A DNA stretch of 64,000 nt, from positions 62,001 through 126,000 of the forward strand of contig CAJFUA010000065.1 in the NCBI GenBank assembly GCA_904420085.1, read 5' to 3'. Made by a program: the position numbers and the translations under genes. Under the pieces are notes generated by a model. The model had not been told where the DNA came from. It made no database searches and worked only from the letters and a program-made list of their open reading frames with translations. This stretch comes from an uncultured Eubacterium sp. (GTDB taxonomy: Bacteria; Bacillota; Clostridia; Lachnospirales; Lachnospiraceae). Each line of letters starts with the position of its first letter. Positions within the stretch are counted from its first letter, which is position 1. Shown one piece after another: positions 10,763-19,905 of the stretch.

Positions 10763-10793
10763 ATTTACAAGCAAATGAATTGGAGGTTTTTAT

Positions 10794-11468
10794 ATGGGAT
10801 TTTTTAAAAAATTATTCGGAACGGCCGCTGTTACCGGTGCCGCAGTAGGTGGAGCACTCTATGTAAAAAAGCGTAAAGAAGAAAGAGAATCTAATGAAAG
10901 TATTTTTGAAGATTTTGATGACAGCAGAGCCTTTGATGTACAAAAAGATGACAGCAGCGATGGTACAACCAAAGTCACTTTAACTATTAACAAAAGGAAA
11001 GTTAAAAATATGGCCGATAACGCTGCCGATATGGTACTTGAAACATCAGATAAAATTAAGGACGCTGTATCTGAAAAAATCGGTGAGGATAATATCAATA
11101 TTATAAAAGATAAAATGGAGACTGCCAAAGAAAAAGTTTCCGATGCTGCCGATATGGCAAAAGATAAGCTGAATGATGCCAAGGATATGGTTGTTGAAAA
11201 AGTCGGCGAGGATAAAATCGACGCTGCTAAAGAAAAAGTTTCAGAAGTCGCCGGCATGGCAAAAGATAAAGTTTCGGAAACCATCAATAAAGTGGCAGCT
11301 AATATAAATGCCAAAACAGATTTCGAAGACGATTTATTTGAAGATGATGTCAAAACCGAAGATGATGTGACTGTTGAAGATACAGACAAAGAAGATGCGG
11401 TTGATATTTTTGAAGATGAAGACGAGATGGATGACGATTTTTTAGAAGATGAATTAAAAGATTTATAA
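10794..11468 (+). CDS. Small YtxH/LEA-like protein with amphipathic repeats and acidic tail
   Basis: A 224-residue protein of unknown function. It opens with a short hydrophobic, glycine/alanine-rich stretch (MGFFKKLFGTAAVTGAAVGG, then YVKKRKEE), which could be a membrane anchor as in YtxH-type proteins. Residues about 80-170 are Lys/Ala/Asp-rich, with two copies of an EKxGED-KID-AKEKVS-MAKDK pattern like LEA/apolipoprotein-type amphipathic helices. The last 50 residues are almost entirely Asp/Glu. A role in envelope stress or desiccation would be only an analogy. It is monocistronic, with its own promoter and terminator. Confidence 0.75.
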   Translation: MGFFKKLFGTAAVTGAAVGGALYVKKRKEERESNESIFEDFDDSRAFDVQKDDSSDGTTKVTLTINKRKVKNMADNAADMVLETSDKIKDAVSEKIGEDNINIIKDKMETAKEKVSDAADMAKDKLNDAKDMVVEKVGEDKIDAAKEKVSEVAGMAKDKVSETINKVAANINAKTDFEDDLFEDDVKTEDDVTVEDTDKEDAVDIFEDEDEMDDDFLEDELKDL

Positions 11469-11515
11469 ATCCACAAACAAAGAAAAGTTCTCTTTTCAAG
11501 GTGTGGAATTTCTTA

Positions 11516-11553
11516 TAAAAACAGACTGTAGCAAACACCACAGTCTGTTTTTT
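11516..11553 (+). terminator. Bidirectional terminator between the repeat protein and glnS
   Basis: A 9-bp stem ACAGACTGT / ACAGTCTGT (11521-11529 and 11540-11548) is flanked by A and T runs, so it can serve both the plus-strand gene ending at 11468 and glnS, which converges on it. Confidence 0.8.
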
Positions 11554-11558
11554 ATTAC

Positions 11559-13232
11559 TTATTTCGGTAATTTAAAAGAACTTTTCAGTGATACGATTCG
11601 GTTAAACACCGGATGTTCGCCGGTGTAATCTTTCAAATCCGCACAGAAATATCCCTGCCTTACGAACTGGAATTTGTCTTCCGGTTTCACGTCCTCTATA
11701 TTAGGTTCTATATAACAGTTTTTTAACACTGTCAACGAATTCGGATTCAGGTTCAGCGTTCCATCTTCATTTAACTTACCCTTCTCTTCATCAACGATAT
11801 TTTCGTATAAACGAACCTCTGATTTCACACCATGCCTTGCAGAAACCCAGTGGATGGTTCCTTTTACTTTTCTTCCGTTAAAACCGTTTCCGCTTTTTGT
11901 TTCAGGATCGTATGTCACATGGATTTCTGTAATATTGCCATTTTCATCTTTCTTATAATCAACACATTTTACAAAATAGGCATTCATTAAGCGGACTTCA
12001 TTTCCCGGAAACAGTCTGAAATATTTCTTTGGCGGTTCTTCCATAAAATCTTCTCTGTCAATATACAATTCCTTACAGAACGGTACTTTTCTGCTCCCCA
12101 GTTCCGGACACTCCACATTGTTGGCTACTTCCAGCCATTCCACTTTATCTTCCGGATAATTATCAATAATAACTTTCACGGGATCTAAGACAGCCATAAG
12201 TCTCGGTTTCTTTGCCTTTAAATCTTCCCGGATACAGTATTCAAGCATAGCATAATCCACGGAACTGTTGCTCTTGGAAATTCCACATAATTCCACGAAC
12301 ATTTTGATGGATTCCGGTGTAAATCCTCTTCTTCTGAGAGCTGCAATGGACACAAGTCGCGGATCATCCCATCCGTCTACAATGCCGTCTTCCACTAACT
12401 GTTTGATATATCTTTTTCCTGTAACTACATTGGTTACGTATAACTTTGCAAATTCAATCTGTCTTGGAGGATTTTCATATTCCAATTCGTTGACCACCCA
12501 GTCATACAAAGGTCTGTGATCTTCAAACTCTAATGTACAGATAGAATGAGTTACTCCTTCAATGGCATCCTCAATCGGATGTGCAAAATCATACATCGGA
12601 TAAATACACCATTTGTCACCGGTGTTATGGTGGGACATATGTGCCACTCTGTAGATAATCGGGTCTCTCATATTAATATTTGGACTTGCCATATCAATCT
12701 TTGCACGCAAAACCCGGGTTCCATCTTCATACATACCATTTTTCATATTTTCAAACAGTTCCAGATTTTCTTCCACACTTCTGTTCCGATACGGACTGTT
12801 TTTTCCCGGTTCTGTCAGAGTTCCCCGGTACTCTCTGATTTCTTCCGGTGACAAATCACATACATAGGCTTTTCCCTTTTTAATGAGTTTGACAGCCGCC
12901 TCGTACATTTCGTCAAAATAATCGGATGCAAAAAACAGTCTGTCTTCCCAGTCGGCGCCCAGCCATTGAATATCTTCCAGGATAGACTGCACAAACTCTT
13001 CTTTCTCCTTTGTCGGATTTGTGTCGTCAAACCTCATGTTAAATTTGCCGTGATATTCCTTGGCAATTCCATAATTTAATAAGATGGATTTGGCATGTCC
13101 GATATGAAGATAGCCGTTTGGTTCCGGCGGAAATCTGGTCTGGACATGATCAAATCTTCCCTCTTCCAAATCTTTATCAATTATCTGTTCAATAAAATTT
13201 TTTGATTCTACATTCTTATTATCTAATTCCAT
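11559..13232 (-). CDS. glnS: Glutaminyl-tRNA synthetase
   Basis: Class I synthetase that charges tRNA-Gln directly, 557 residues. The class I HIGH motif is at about 39-46 (NGYLHIGH). The GlnRS-specific GWDDPRL and [11 protein letters not shown] follow, then the anticodon-binding beta barrels. The KMSKS-equivalent loop (VMSKR in E. coli GlnRS) reads VVTGKRY at about 269-275, keeping only the Lys-Arg pair. The start at 13232 is chosen because GGGAGGAAACAA precedes it. A longer frame from 13277 runs through the promoter region. It has its own 17-bp-spaced promoter. Confidence 0.93.
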   Translation of the reverse strand: MELDNKNVESKNFIEQIIDKDLEEGRFDHVQTRFPPEPNGYLHIGHAKSILLNYGIAKEYHGKFNMRFDDTNPTKEKEEFVQSILEDIQWLGADWEDRLFFASDYFDEMYEAAVKLIKKGKAYVCDLSPEEIREYRGTLTEPGKNSPYRNRSVEENLELFENMKNGMYEDGTRVLRAKIDMASPNINMRDPIIYRVAHMSHHNTGDKWCIYPMYDFAHPIEDAIEGVTHSICTLEFEDHRPLYDWVVNELEYENPPRQIEFAKLYVTNVVTGKRYIKQLVEDGIVDGWDDPRLVSIAALRRRGFTPESIKMFVELCGISKSNSSVDYAMLEYCIREDLKAKKPRLMAVLDPVKVIIDNYPEDKVEWLEVANNVECPELGSRKVPFCKELYIDREDFMEEPPKKYFRLFPGNEVRLMNAYFVKCVDYKKDENGNITEIHVTYDPETKSGNGFNGRKVKGTIHWVSARHGVKSEVRLYENIVDEEKGKLNEDGTLNLNPNSLTVLKNCYIEPNIEDVKPEDKFQFVRQGYFCADLKDYTGEHPVFNRIVSLKSSFKLPK

Positions 13233-13268
13233 TTGTTTCCTCCCAATAAGAACTTGCATATGTGGAAA

Positions 13269-13297
13269 ATTATACAATAAACGCCGTCTCTTTTCAA
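13269..13297 (-). promoter_or_regulatory. Sigma-A promoter of glnS
   Basis: TTGAAA (13292-13297) and a perfect TATAAT (13269-13274) on the minus strand, exact 17-bp spacer, giving a leader of roughly 30 bases. Confidence 0.8.
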
Positions 13298-13336
13298 CAT
13301 TAAGAAATATCTACGCCCTTAGAATCTCATTTTTTA

Positions 13337-13375
13337 AGGGACACTTCACATAAAGAAGTGTCCCTCGCTGTTTTT
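13337..13375 (+). terminator. Strong hairpin with plus-strand T run and no plus-strand gene
   Basis: A perfect 11-bp stem AGGGACACTTC / GAAGTGTCCCT (13337-13347, 13355-13365) has a 7-base loop. The T run (13371-13375) is on the plus strand, yet no plus-strand gene precedes it. On the minus strand it lies between the 3D-domain gene and the glnS promoter but lacks a T run there. It may still end the 3D gene, or it may end an antisense RNA. Confidence 0.4.
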
Positions 13376-13417
13376 ATTCTTTCCAATTTTTAATATTTAT
13401 TGTATCTTACAAATCCG

Positions 13418-14032
13418 TTATCTTACAACATATACATCACAATACCTTACCCCCCACTGTAAGGCTTTTGAATGTGAACTGAAATATACATCAATATGAT
13501 TACCTTTGATTGCTCCGCCCACATCTTCTACTGTGTAAGTATGACCGTCAATTACAACCTTTGTGCCAAATGGTAAATTACTTATATCTGCGGCAATTGT
13601 TCTTCCTGCTGTGGCACGTGTACCGGAGGCTGTAACTCCATCACTCTTTCCACAGCAACTGCTGCATCCACAATATCCTGTAATCATATAGGTTCCGATA
13701 TTCTTCAGTTTCGATGTTGCTTTTTTTGTATGTTTTTTCTTTTTATCTGCTCTCTTTGTGGTTTTTTTCGTTTTGTTTGTTGAAAGAACTATTTTCTGTT
13801 TTGTATCTGAATTGACTTTTTCCTCTGTATCCTTTGATTCTTTTACGGAAAGTTTCTCTGTCCTGTTGTCTGATTTCAAAACATTACATTTGTTATCCGA
13901 CTTATCCGTAGTCTGAACTTCAGCTACTCTACGCTCACTAAAACGATCAATGATCAATAAACTGCCTGCAACTGCAATAACAAGAGTTAATGTGAATATC
14001 AGTAAGCCGGTAACATATCTAGCCTTTTTCAT
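13418..14032 (-). CDS. Secreted 3D-domain protein
   Basis: A 204-residue exported or membrane-anchored protein. An N-terminal hydrophobic helix (about 8-28) is followed by a Lys/Thr-rich linker (about 45-110). A C-terminal 3D (Asp-Asp-Asp) domain contains VTASGTRATAGRTIAAD, LPFGTKVVIDGHTYTVEDVGG and HIDVYFSSH. 3D domains occur in lytic-transglycosylase-like cell-wall enzymes such as YabE and YuiC, where the three aspartates are conserved. Here they are in AAD, VED and IDV. A YCGCSSCCG motif precedes the domain, as in several clostridial members. A strong promoter and AAAGGAG site support the start. A role in wall remodelling is inferred from family. Confidence 0.85.
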   Translation of the reverse strand: MKKARYVTGLLIFTLTLVIAVAGSLLIIDRFSERRVAEVQTTDKSDNKCNVLKSDNRTEKLSVKESKDTEEKVNSDTKQKIVLSTNKTKKTTKRADKKKKHTKKATSKLKNIGTYMITGYCGCSSCCGKSDGVTASGTRATAGRTIAADISNLPFGTKVVIDGHTYTVEDVGGAIKGNHIDVYFSSHSKALQWGVRYCDVYVVR

Positions 14033-14049
14033 AAATACACTCCTTTACT

Positions 14050-14064
14050 GCATATCTCATATGC
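14050..14064. promoter_or_regulatory. Short palindrome downstream of the 3D-gene promoter
   Basis: GCATAT-CTC-ATATGC, a perfect 6+6 inverted repeat, sits directly after the -10 element where a repressor could block transcription. No regulator can be named. Confidence 0.3.
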
Positions 14065-14071
14065 AAGGAAC

Positions 14072-14100
14072 ATATTACCTCTTTTATTACACTTTGTCAA
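14072..14100 (-). promoter_or_regulatory. Sigma-A promoter of the 3D-domain gene
   Basis: Consensus TTGACA (14095-14100) and TAATAT (14072-14077), exact 17-bp spacer, on the minus strand. Confidence 0.8.
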
Positions 14101-14156
14101 GAAAATATTACATTTTTGTTACAGTTTTATTTAGTTTGTTAAATTTTATCGTTTAT

Positions 14157-14468
14157 TTATCGGATATTTTGTAAGAAAACTTTATTAAGTATTTTCTCCA
14201 TAATCAGTTCATGACCACATATTACAATTGTTTCATTATTGATCAGAACAAATGCTGTCTTTCTGAAATTTATGCCTACCCCCAGTTCCATCCCCGCCGA
14301 CATCTCTGCCTGTCGGATAATTTTATTCAATTTGCTCTCTTTCAAATGTTCCCAGACAGATTCTTCTTTCTTTAAAAATTCTATCATAGGATATCCCCCT
14401 TGAAATCCTATAAGTCTTAAATTATCTAATTTGTATTTTTTTGCCCATGTCTGCAGCTTTTCTTCCAT
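14157..14468 (-). CDS. Hypothetical protein, 103 residues
   Basis: A small soluble protein beginning MEEKLQTWAKKYKLDNL. I recognise no family. It has no signal peptide or membrane span. The pattern is mixed alpha/beta, and the C-terminal half is hydrophobic (TAFVLINNETIVICGHELI). The start at 14468 has an AAAGGAG site. A longer frame from 14501 would begin inside the terminator of the upstream gene. It lies between the GH81 gene and the 3D gene on the same strand. With a terminator directly upstream, it relies on read-through or an unseen promoter. Confidence 0.65.
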   Translation of the reverse strand: MEEKLQTWAKKYKLDNLRLIGFQGGYPMIEFLKKEESVWEHLKESKLNKIIRQAEMSAGMELGVGINFRKTAFVLINNETIVICGHELIMEKILNKVFLQNIR

Positions 14469-14487
14469 AAGTTCTCCTTTTGTTAAT

Positions 14488-14518
14488 AAAGGACCATCCA
14501 TGCCTGTGATGGTCCTTT
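14488..14518 (-). terminator. Terminator of the GH81 glucanase gene
   Basis: A perfect 11-bp stem AAAGGACCATC / GATGGTCCTTT (14488-14498, 14508-14518) with a 9-base loop, 17 bases past the stop codon of the GH81 gene on the minus strand. Confidence 0.75.
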
Positions 14519-14535
14519 AAGATAGATTAGACTGT

Positions 14536-17500
14536 TTATTTTACAATTGTCCCCTGCCAGTCATAATCTACTTCCTGATAATTGGTATCTACTACTTTCA
14601 AAATATGATGATATAAATAATTATGTCCTGAATAATTGTTCATCATCGCATTGTCATACAACACTTTTGCTATATCAAATACCCTGTAAGAAGTAATCGT
14701 ACTGTAGTAATACGTTCCGTCTTCCATCAACGCATAAGCCCTGACTTTATATTTAGCATTGAATTCCTTGGCATTTTTTTCGCCAAATAATGTGGTTCTG
14801 GTAAAATATGTTGCCGTGGCTGACTCTCCCATCTGTACTGATAATGTACCTGTAGCCGTTGATTCCATGGATGCTACATATGGATTATCTGAGCCTGCAT
14901 ACATATCATCATCATTCACATCCAATACCTGATTTTCCAATTCCACAATGGCGTACACAAATCCCCATTTCGCTACCTTTTTGTTTTCAATCACCGGTTC
15001 TACAGAACCGATAACTCTGCTTCCTTCAGAAATAGTGCTGATTTGGTAACCTTCTACTTTCACATTTTCATTGACAACAATTTCAGATTCTATTTCTGTT
15101 GTCATCTCCTGTGTTGTTGTTTCCTCTGTAACCACTTCCGTCGTTGTCTCTTCGGTTGTTTCCGATTCTGTCGTCGACTGCGTCTCAAATGTGTACTCTA
15201 TCGTGGTCATTTCTGATTCCACACCATCTTTTACTGCGGTAATACCAATGGTATAAGTTCCACCTTCAGTAAAGTGTTCTGCCGGAGCATTATAAGAGGC
15301 TCCTGTAATTCCATTGGCAATACATACTCCGTTTACATAGAAATTAAATGTCGCATCTTCTACCGGAGCCCATGCAAAATAATATGGCAGACTGTCATTT
15401 CCTGCATAAGTGAGCCCGTTTGGAGCACTAGGTTTGTTACCGGAAGACTGCGTGGTTGTCTCTGTCGGTTGTGATGTGATGACAGGTGCAGTTGTGGTAG
15501 TTTCTTCCGAAGTGGTTTCAGTCAAAGTCGTTGTTTCGACTGTACCTGCTCCACTACTTTCATTGCTTATCTTTCCATATCCATAATCCGATTTAAATCC
15601 TCCGTTATCAGAATAACGGATAAAGTAAAATACAATATACCGTCCTTTTCTGGAAGAGAAATCCTCCGTTCTGGTCCAGCCCGTGGAGTTTACATCCAAG
15701 CCCCATGAAACAAAACCAACTTCTGCCTGACTCTCTGCCAGTTCCTGTGCTTCACTCTCGGTATCAACTACCTTGTAAAGTACATTGACTGCATTATACT
15801 GTGAATCGCCCACAATCGTAAATGTACCATTCATATTTCCATCAAAAGTCAGATACATATCCTCATTTATCAGAATTGTTCCTGCCGGAATCCATTTTGC
15901 ATATAATGTGAGATTTCCGCTTGTTTTTGCAGTAATGGACGAAACCTTTGTTTCATATGTACTTTCCTTATACCATCCATAAAAATCATATCCGTCTCTT
16001 TTTGGAGTATCTAATGTCTTCGTTTCGCCAAAGGTGTAAGATGACGGATAAAGACTGGTATCATTTTTCTCACCACCTGTCAAATCATAGGTAATCGTAT
16101 ATGTACTTCTTGTATAATAAAGTTTTAATACAAGATTTCCGTCTGCACTTACTGTACCTGACTGTATATTGGCAGAATTTGATGCATCAAAGGTATATCC
16201 AGTGAAACTCTTGGCATCTGCCGTAACTCCTGCACCTGCATCTGCATACTTGACGGAACTTTCTATTAAAGAGTAACTGTCAGAATTTAAATCTTTTCCA
16301 TAGTATTCGACCGTATATGCCGTCTTCGTCAGCTCGTCAGAATTTACCAAAGTCATTGTATTCGGTGCGGCTTTCACAGATGTAGTATAACCTTCTGTAT
16401 TTGAAAATGTTACCGTCTCCGTTGTACTGGACGGATTATATACGGCAAATGTATAAACATTATTTTTCTTAAATACAGAGGCTGTGGCACTACTGCTTGT
16501 AAAACTCAAATCAGGAGTACCATAATCCTGAAGTGCTTTGATATAATGATATGTATGCGCCTGAGATTCACCGTCATTAATTGCCGTCTTAGACCAGACT
16601 GTATTCATTGCCTCATCCGGGTCTGCCAGTGCATAGTAGGCCGCCCACATATCATTCCACAGCGATGTACTTCCTCCATTGGCATTTGCATAAGTCTTAT
16701 CTGCATTATAATATTTTTTAATATAATCACTGCCGGAAATATTTTTCCCGTCACTTAAAAGATAGAAAGACCATGACTGCATCGGACATATCTGAATGCC
16801 CTGTGTGTACTCCATACCAAACCATGTACCATAATCAGCTTTTCCTCCCCATACCATAGATGCCATAGGGGCAGTATATCTGGAATCATCAATCTTATAT
16901 GTATCTTCATCTTTATCAAACCAGTAATCGTCTGCCGCCGCTGCCTCAGTTGTATAAAGGTACACACCTAAATCTCTAATCTTTGTATCGCCTGTCAGTT
17001 CCCCATAAAGAATAATTCCTGCCCAGGCGTTCATTGCCTCGGATGTAGACTCCTGATTATTTCCTGTTCTTTCATCTTCATATCCGGATGCCCATGAGTG
17101 CCCTTCATATGGCGAGAAACTTCTCAGGTACGGATAAGCATATCCACAATCTGAAATACAATCATCATTGTCCCTGTATGGACATGCAATATCATATATC
17201 AGTTGTTTAATAACATCTTTATACTCATTTAACCATTCTTTATCATATAGTCCTACACTGGCTGCTGATTCAATAAAATAACCATAATGAAAATGATGGT
17301 CATTAAACTGATCCACTGCATTAAAAGAAGTCTGGAATCCTAAAAGTACTCCCACGCCTTCACCTAAATATGTAAAATAATGTTCATCATTGCTTCCTGA
17401 ATAAGTAAACCAGTCTTCCAGATTTTTCTGCAGTCCGTTTAATACTTTTGAAGCACTTTCTTCATCACCGATCGCTTTCGCCGCTGCCACAACCTGTGCG

Positions 17501-18903
17501 GAACGGTTCAGTTTTTTTCCATGATAATAAGTTTCATCTCCCTCGTCATTAGCCAAAGTCCAATCTCCGGACCCTGACATATGACTGTTCACAAAATCAT
17601 TGACATAGTTCTGTAGCATTTCTTTTCCTTCCGTATCATCACTGCTTAACGCAGGCATGTAAGGAAGAATACCTTTATATGTCATATGAGTGGTATAAGA
17701 AGAACCTTTTAAAAACTTCATATATCCTCTGAGCGTAATTGCCTGATGATTCATATAGGAGTATCCGCTCATATATTTATACTGATGAGATAATATTCCC
17801 ATAATCGTTCCGTCTGCCGTACTCTCAGATTTCTTATCTACTGTATATGTATATTCAGTAGCAACATCTCCCGTACTTTCATTGTAGGAATAGTCTGCCT
17901 TTGTATCCACAATAAAATTGAAAGCATATGGTCTGTATTCTTTTGCACAATTAATACCTGTATCATCATTGTGTGACTGACTTTCATATAACCATGCCAA
18001 AGACATATATGCCTTACTGTTGGAATAAAAGGTGATTTTTAATCTTCCGATTTTATCATTGTTCGTAGCGTCTGTTGTACCCAGATGTTCTACTGTTGCA
18101 TCCTGTGGAAGGAACAATGCATAATATTGATATGTGGCGCTGGGATAACCATTCACAGAACTGGTGATATCATTCGTTCTGAATACAATCATTTTGGCGC
18201 CGTTATATGTATCTTCATAGACAATTTCGCTCGGAAATGTCTGACGGAGTTTTTCCAGATAAATCACGTTAGAATTTTCCAATTCCAAAAACATAAACGG
18301 ACTTCCCTGCGTCATGGTTGTGCGCATTTTCTGACTGCTATTGGACGGATTGGATGTTACTGCTTCATAAGACCAGTCTGTTATTTCGTCAATGTTATTG
18401 TTTGTGCATGTCCAGTCCGGTGAAATTTTAAAATCACACAAAGTATCATTATCTTTTATGTTATAAGCACTGACATTTGTCTCGTTACTTGTCATTGCCG
18501 GTTTTGTCACTCTCAGACCATCTGTTTTCATCAGATAACACATAGGAAATGCATAGGCTGTACCGGATAAAGCATTGGTTCCGTCTGCACCTCTGTCTCC
18601 TTCCAAATCCCAGAGCCAGTTGCTTGCCCAATCATTGGTATCTAATGCCTCATGATTGTTATTATAATTATCCGTCGTAAAACGATATGTTCCCTGGGTG
18701 GAAGTTCTTGGCAGTTTCGCCGCTTCCGTCGCATTAGATCCGATGCCGATACTACCACTTCCCAATGTTACTACCGGTAAGTTATCGCCATAAACCTTTG
18801 GCGATGAGACAATTCCATTTATATTTGTGAGAATTAATGTAAATACCAGTACAAAGCTAAGAATAGCGGATGTGATTTTTTTGGATACTTTTTTTAAATG
18901 CAT
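14536..18903 (-). CDS. Secreted multidomain GH81 endo-beta-1,3-glucanase
   Basis: A 1455-residue exported enzyme predicted to hydrolyse beta-1,3-glucan. The signal peptide is about 1-39 (hydrophobic ILSFVLVFTLILTNI, ending near VYG). The GH81 catalytic region (about 50-850) has DHHFHYGYFIESAA, carrying the catalytic Asp, and NQESTSEAMNAW, carrying the Glu pair of this family. It is followed by a MucBP-like module (YTVEYYGKDL) and an InlB/Flg_new repeat (GYDFYGWYKE to LTLYAKW). Then come a beta-rich module, a Thr/Glu linker, an FnIII-like module, a second Thr/Glu linker and a terminal module starting NVKVEGYQIS. No sortase signal or dockerin is seen. The start at 18903 has GATGGAGG. A TTG 15 bases upstream is rejected. 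Confidence 0.88.
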   Translation of the reverse strand: MHLKKVSKKITSAILSFVLVFTLILTNINGIVSSPKVYGDNLPVVTLGSGSIGIGSNATEAAKLPRTSTQGTYRFTTDNYNNNHEALDTNDWASNWLWDLEGDRGADGTNALSGTAYAFPMCYLMKTDGLRVTKPAMTSNETNVSAYNIKDNDTLCDFKISPDWTCTNNNIDEITDWSYEAVTSNPSNSSQKMRTTMTQGSPFMFLELENSNVIYLEKLRQTFPSEIVYEDTYNGAKMIVFRTNDITSSVNGYPSATYQYYALFLPQDATVEHLGTTDATNNDKIGRLKITFYSNSKAYMSLAWLYESQSHNDDTGINCAKEYRPYAFNFIVDTKADYSYNESTGDVATEYTYTVDKKSESTADGTIMGILSHQYKYMSGYSYMNHQAITLRGYMKFLKGSSYTTHMTYKGILPYMPALSSDDTEGKEMLQNYVNDFVNSHMSGSGDWTLANDEGDETYYHGKKLNRSAQVVAAAKAIGDEESASKVLNGLQKNLEDWFTYSGSNDEHYFTYLGEGVGVLLGFQTSFNAVDQFNDHHFHYGYFIESAASVGLYDKEWLNEYKDVIKQLIYDIACPYRDNDDCISDCGYAYPYLRSFSPYEGHSWASGYEDERTGNNQESTSEAMNAWAGIILYGELTGDTKIRDLGVYLYTTEAAAADDYWFDKDEDTYKIDDSRYTAPMASMVWGGKADYGTWFGMEYTQGIQICPMQSWSFYLLSDGKNISGSDYIKKYYNADKTYANANGGSTSLWNDMWAAYYALADPDEAMNTVWSKTAINDGESQAHTYHYIKALQDYGTPDLSFTSSSATASVFKKNNVYTFAVYNPSSTTETVTFSNTEGYTTSVKAAPNTMTLVNSDELTKTAYTVEYYGKDLNSDSYSLIESSVKYADAGAGVTADAKSFTGYTFDASNSANIQSGTVSADGNLVLKLYYTRSTYTITYDLTGGEKNDTSLYPSSYTFGETKTLDTPKRDGYDFYGWYKESTYETKVSSITAKTSGNLTLYAKWIPAGTILINEDMYLTFDGNMNGTFTIVGDSQYNAVNVLYKVVDTESEAQELAESQAEVGFVSWGLDVNSTGWTRTEDFSSRKGRYIVFYFIRYSDNGGFKSDYGYGKISNESSGAGTVETTTLTETTSEETTTTAPVITSQPTETTTQSSGNKPSAPNGLTYAGNDSLPYYFAWAPVEDATFNFYVNGVCIANGITGASYNAPAEHFTEGGTYTIGITAVKDGVESEMTTIEYTFETQSTTESETTEETTTEVVTEETTTQEMTTEIESEIVVNENVKVEGYQISTISEGSRVIGSVEPVIENKKVAKWGFVYAIVELENQVLDVNDDDMYAGSDNPYVASMESTATGTLSVQMGESATATYFTRTTLFGEKNAKEFNAKYKVRAYALMEDGTYYYSTITSYRVFDIAKVLYDNAMMNNYSGHNYLYHHILKVVDTNYQEVDYDWQGTIVK

Positions 18904-19046
18904 AATGTCCTCCATCAAGTATAATTAAATAATTCATCCCATCTTTCATAATCCCAATAAATTCTATCATAATTTTTTATGATATATTAGTGTTTTTTTT
19001 TACTTAGGTGTTCCTTTTTTATTATATAAAAAAAGATATTTATATC

Positions 19047-19073
19047 ACTTTTCATCCATACCTGCATAATTTA
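19047..19073 (+). promoter_or_regulatory. Sigma-K-like promoter of the dipicolinate operon
   Basis: AC (19047-19048), 16 bases, then CATAATTTA (19065-19073) matches the late mother-cell sigma-K pattern AC-N16/17-CATANNNTA known from Bacillus. It sits immediately before the dpaA ribosome site, leaving a leader of only about 10 bases. spoVF is sigma-K-controlled in B. subtilis, which supports the reading. Confidence 0.7.
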
Positions 19074-19089
19074 AACCATGGAGGTGTAT

Positions 19090-19905
19090 ATGAAACCGAT
19101 TGCTGTATTATCCGGAGACAAAAGACAAGACTATATTTGTCAGTATTTAAGTAAAACGGGATACCCGGCATACATGAAATCCACCTTGGACTTTAACAAA
19201 GACCAATATATTATCTGTTCCACACCGATTATGAAAAAAGGAAAATACTTAAACTGTGATTTTTACTCCAGTTTTCCTATGGACACATTTGTCAGTTTAT
19301 TAAAACCTGGTCAGACCGTTTTTGGAGGCAGTCTGCCTAAAAATTTGATGCACGTAAACGACATTCGGTTTGTTGACGTGTTGAATGATGAAAATGTTGT
19401 ATGGAACAATTCCGTACTAACAGCGGAGGGACTGGTAGCTTATATTATTCAACATACGGATTTTACAATAAATAACGCCAACATTCTTATTCTGGGCTTT
19501 GGAAAATGTGGCATAAATATCGCAAGGACTTTATCCGCACTGTCAGGCAAAATCAGCGTATATGACCATACTTCCATACATCTGACCCAGGCCCGTGCCT
19601 ATGGATATGAGGGAATTATTTATGAGGATCTGGAAAAACATATGGACAAATTCGATATCATTATCAACACTGTTCCAAAAGAAATTGTCCATGAAATTCA
19701 CTACTGTAAAATGAAAAACAGCTGTATTTTATTTGAAATTGCATCTGCTCCTTATGGATTGAATAAAGATTTTGCACTCAAACATCATTTATCTCTGATT
19801 ACATGCCCCGGCATTCCCGGTGCCACCGCACCAAAATCCGCCGGGGAATTAATTGCAAAAAGCATAATTTCATATTTAGAAAGGACTGAGATAAATGGCT
19901 CATAA
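19090..19905 (+). CDS. dpaA: Dipicolinate synthase subunit A
   Basis: NAD(P)-binding subunit of dipicolinate synthase, which oxidises a lysine-pathway intermediate to the spore-core dipicolinic acid during late sporulation in the mother cell. The 271 residues contain the Rossmann motif ILGFGKCGINIAR (about 133-145) and the SpoVFA-like C-terminus (PGIPGATAPKSAG). B. subtilis SpoVFA is about 297 residues. The start is taken at 19090 because GGAGGTG precedes that ATG. The ATG at 19078 overlaps the ribosome site. It overlaps dpaB by 11 bases. Confidence 0.93.
   Translation: MKPIAVLSGDKRQDYICQYLSKTGYPAYMKSTLDFNKDQYIICSTPIMKKGKYLNCDFYSSFPMDTFVSLLKPGQTVFGGSLPKNLMHVNDIRFVDVLNDENVVWNNSVLTAEGLVAYIIQHTDFTINNANILILGFGKCGINIARTLSALSGKISVYDHTSIHLTQARAYGYEGIIYEDLEKHMDKFDIIINTVPKEIVHEIHYCKMKNSCILFEIASAPYGLNKDFALKHHLSLITCPGIPGATAPKSAGELIAKSIISYLERTEINGS

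Noticed and set aside
10859..11476. 205-codon minus-strand frame opposite the amphipathic-repeat protein
   Set aside because: Ser/Thr-rich mirror of a Lys/Asp/Glu-rich gene; the plus-strand gene has promoter, ribosome site and terminator.
13233..13277. Longer start for glnS
   Set aside because: The extension reads across the glnS promoter -10 and the predicted transcript start.
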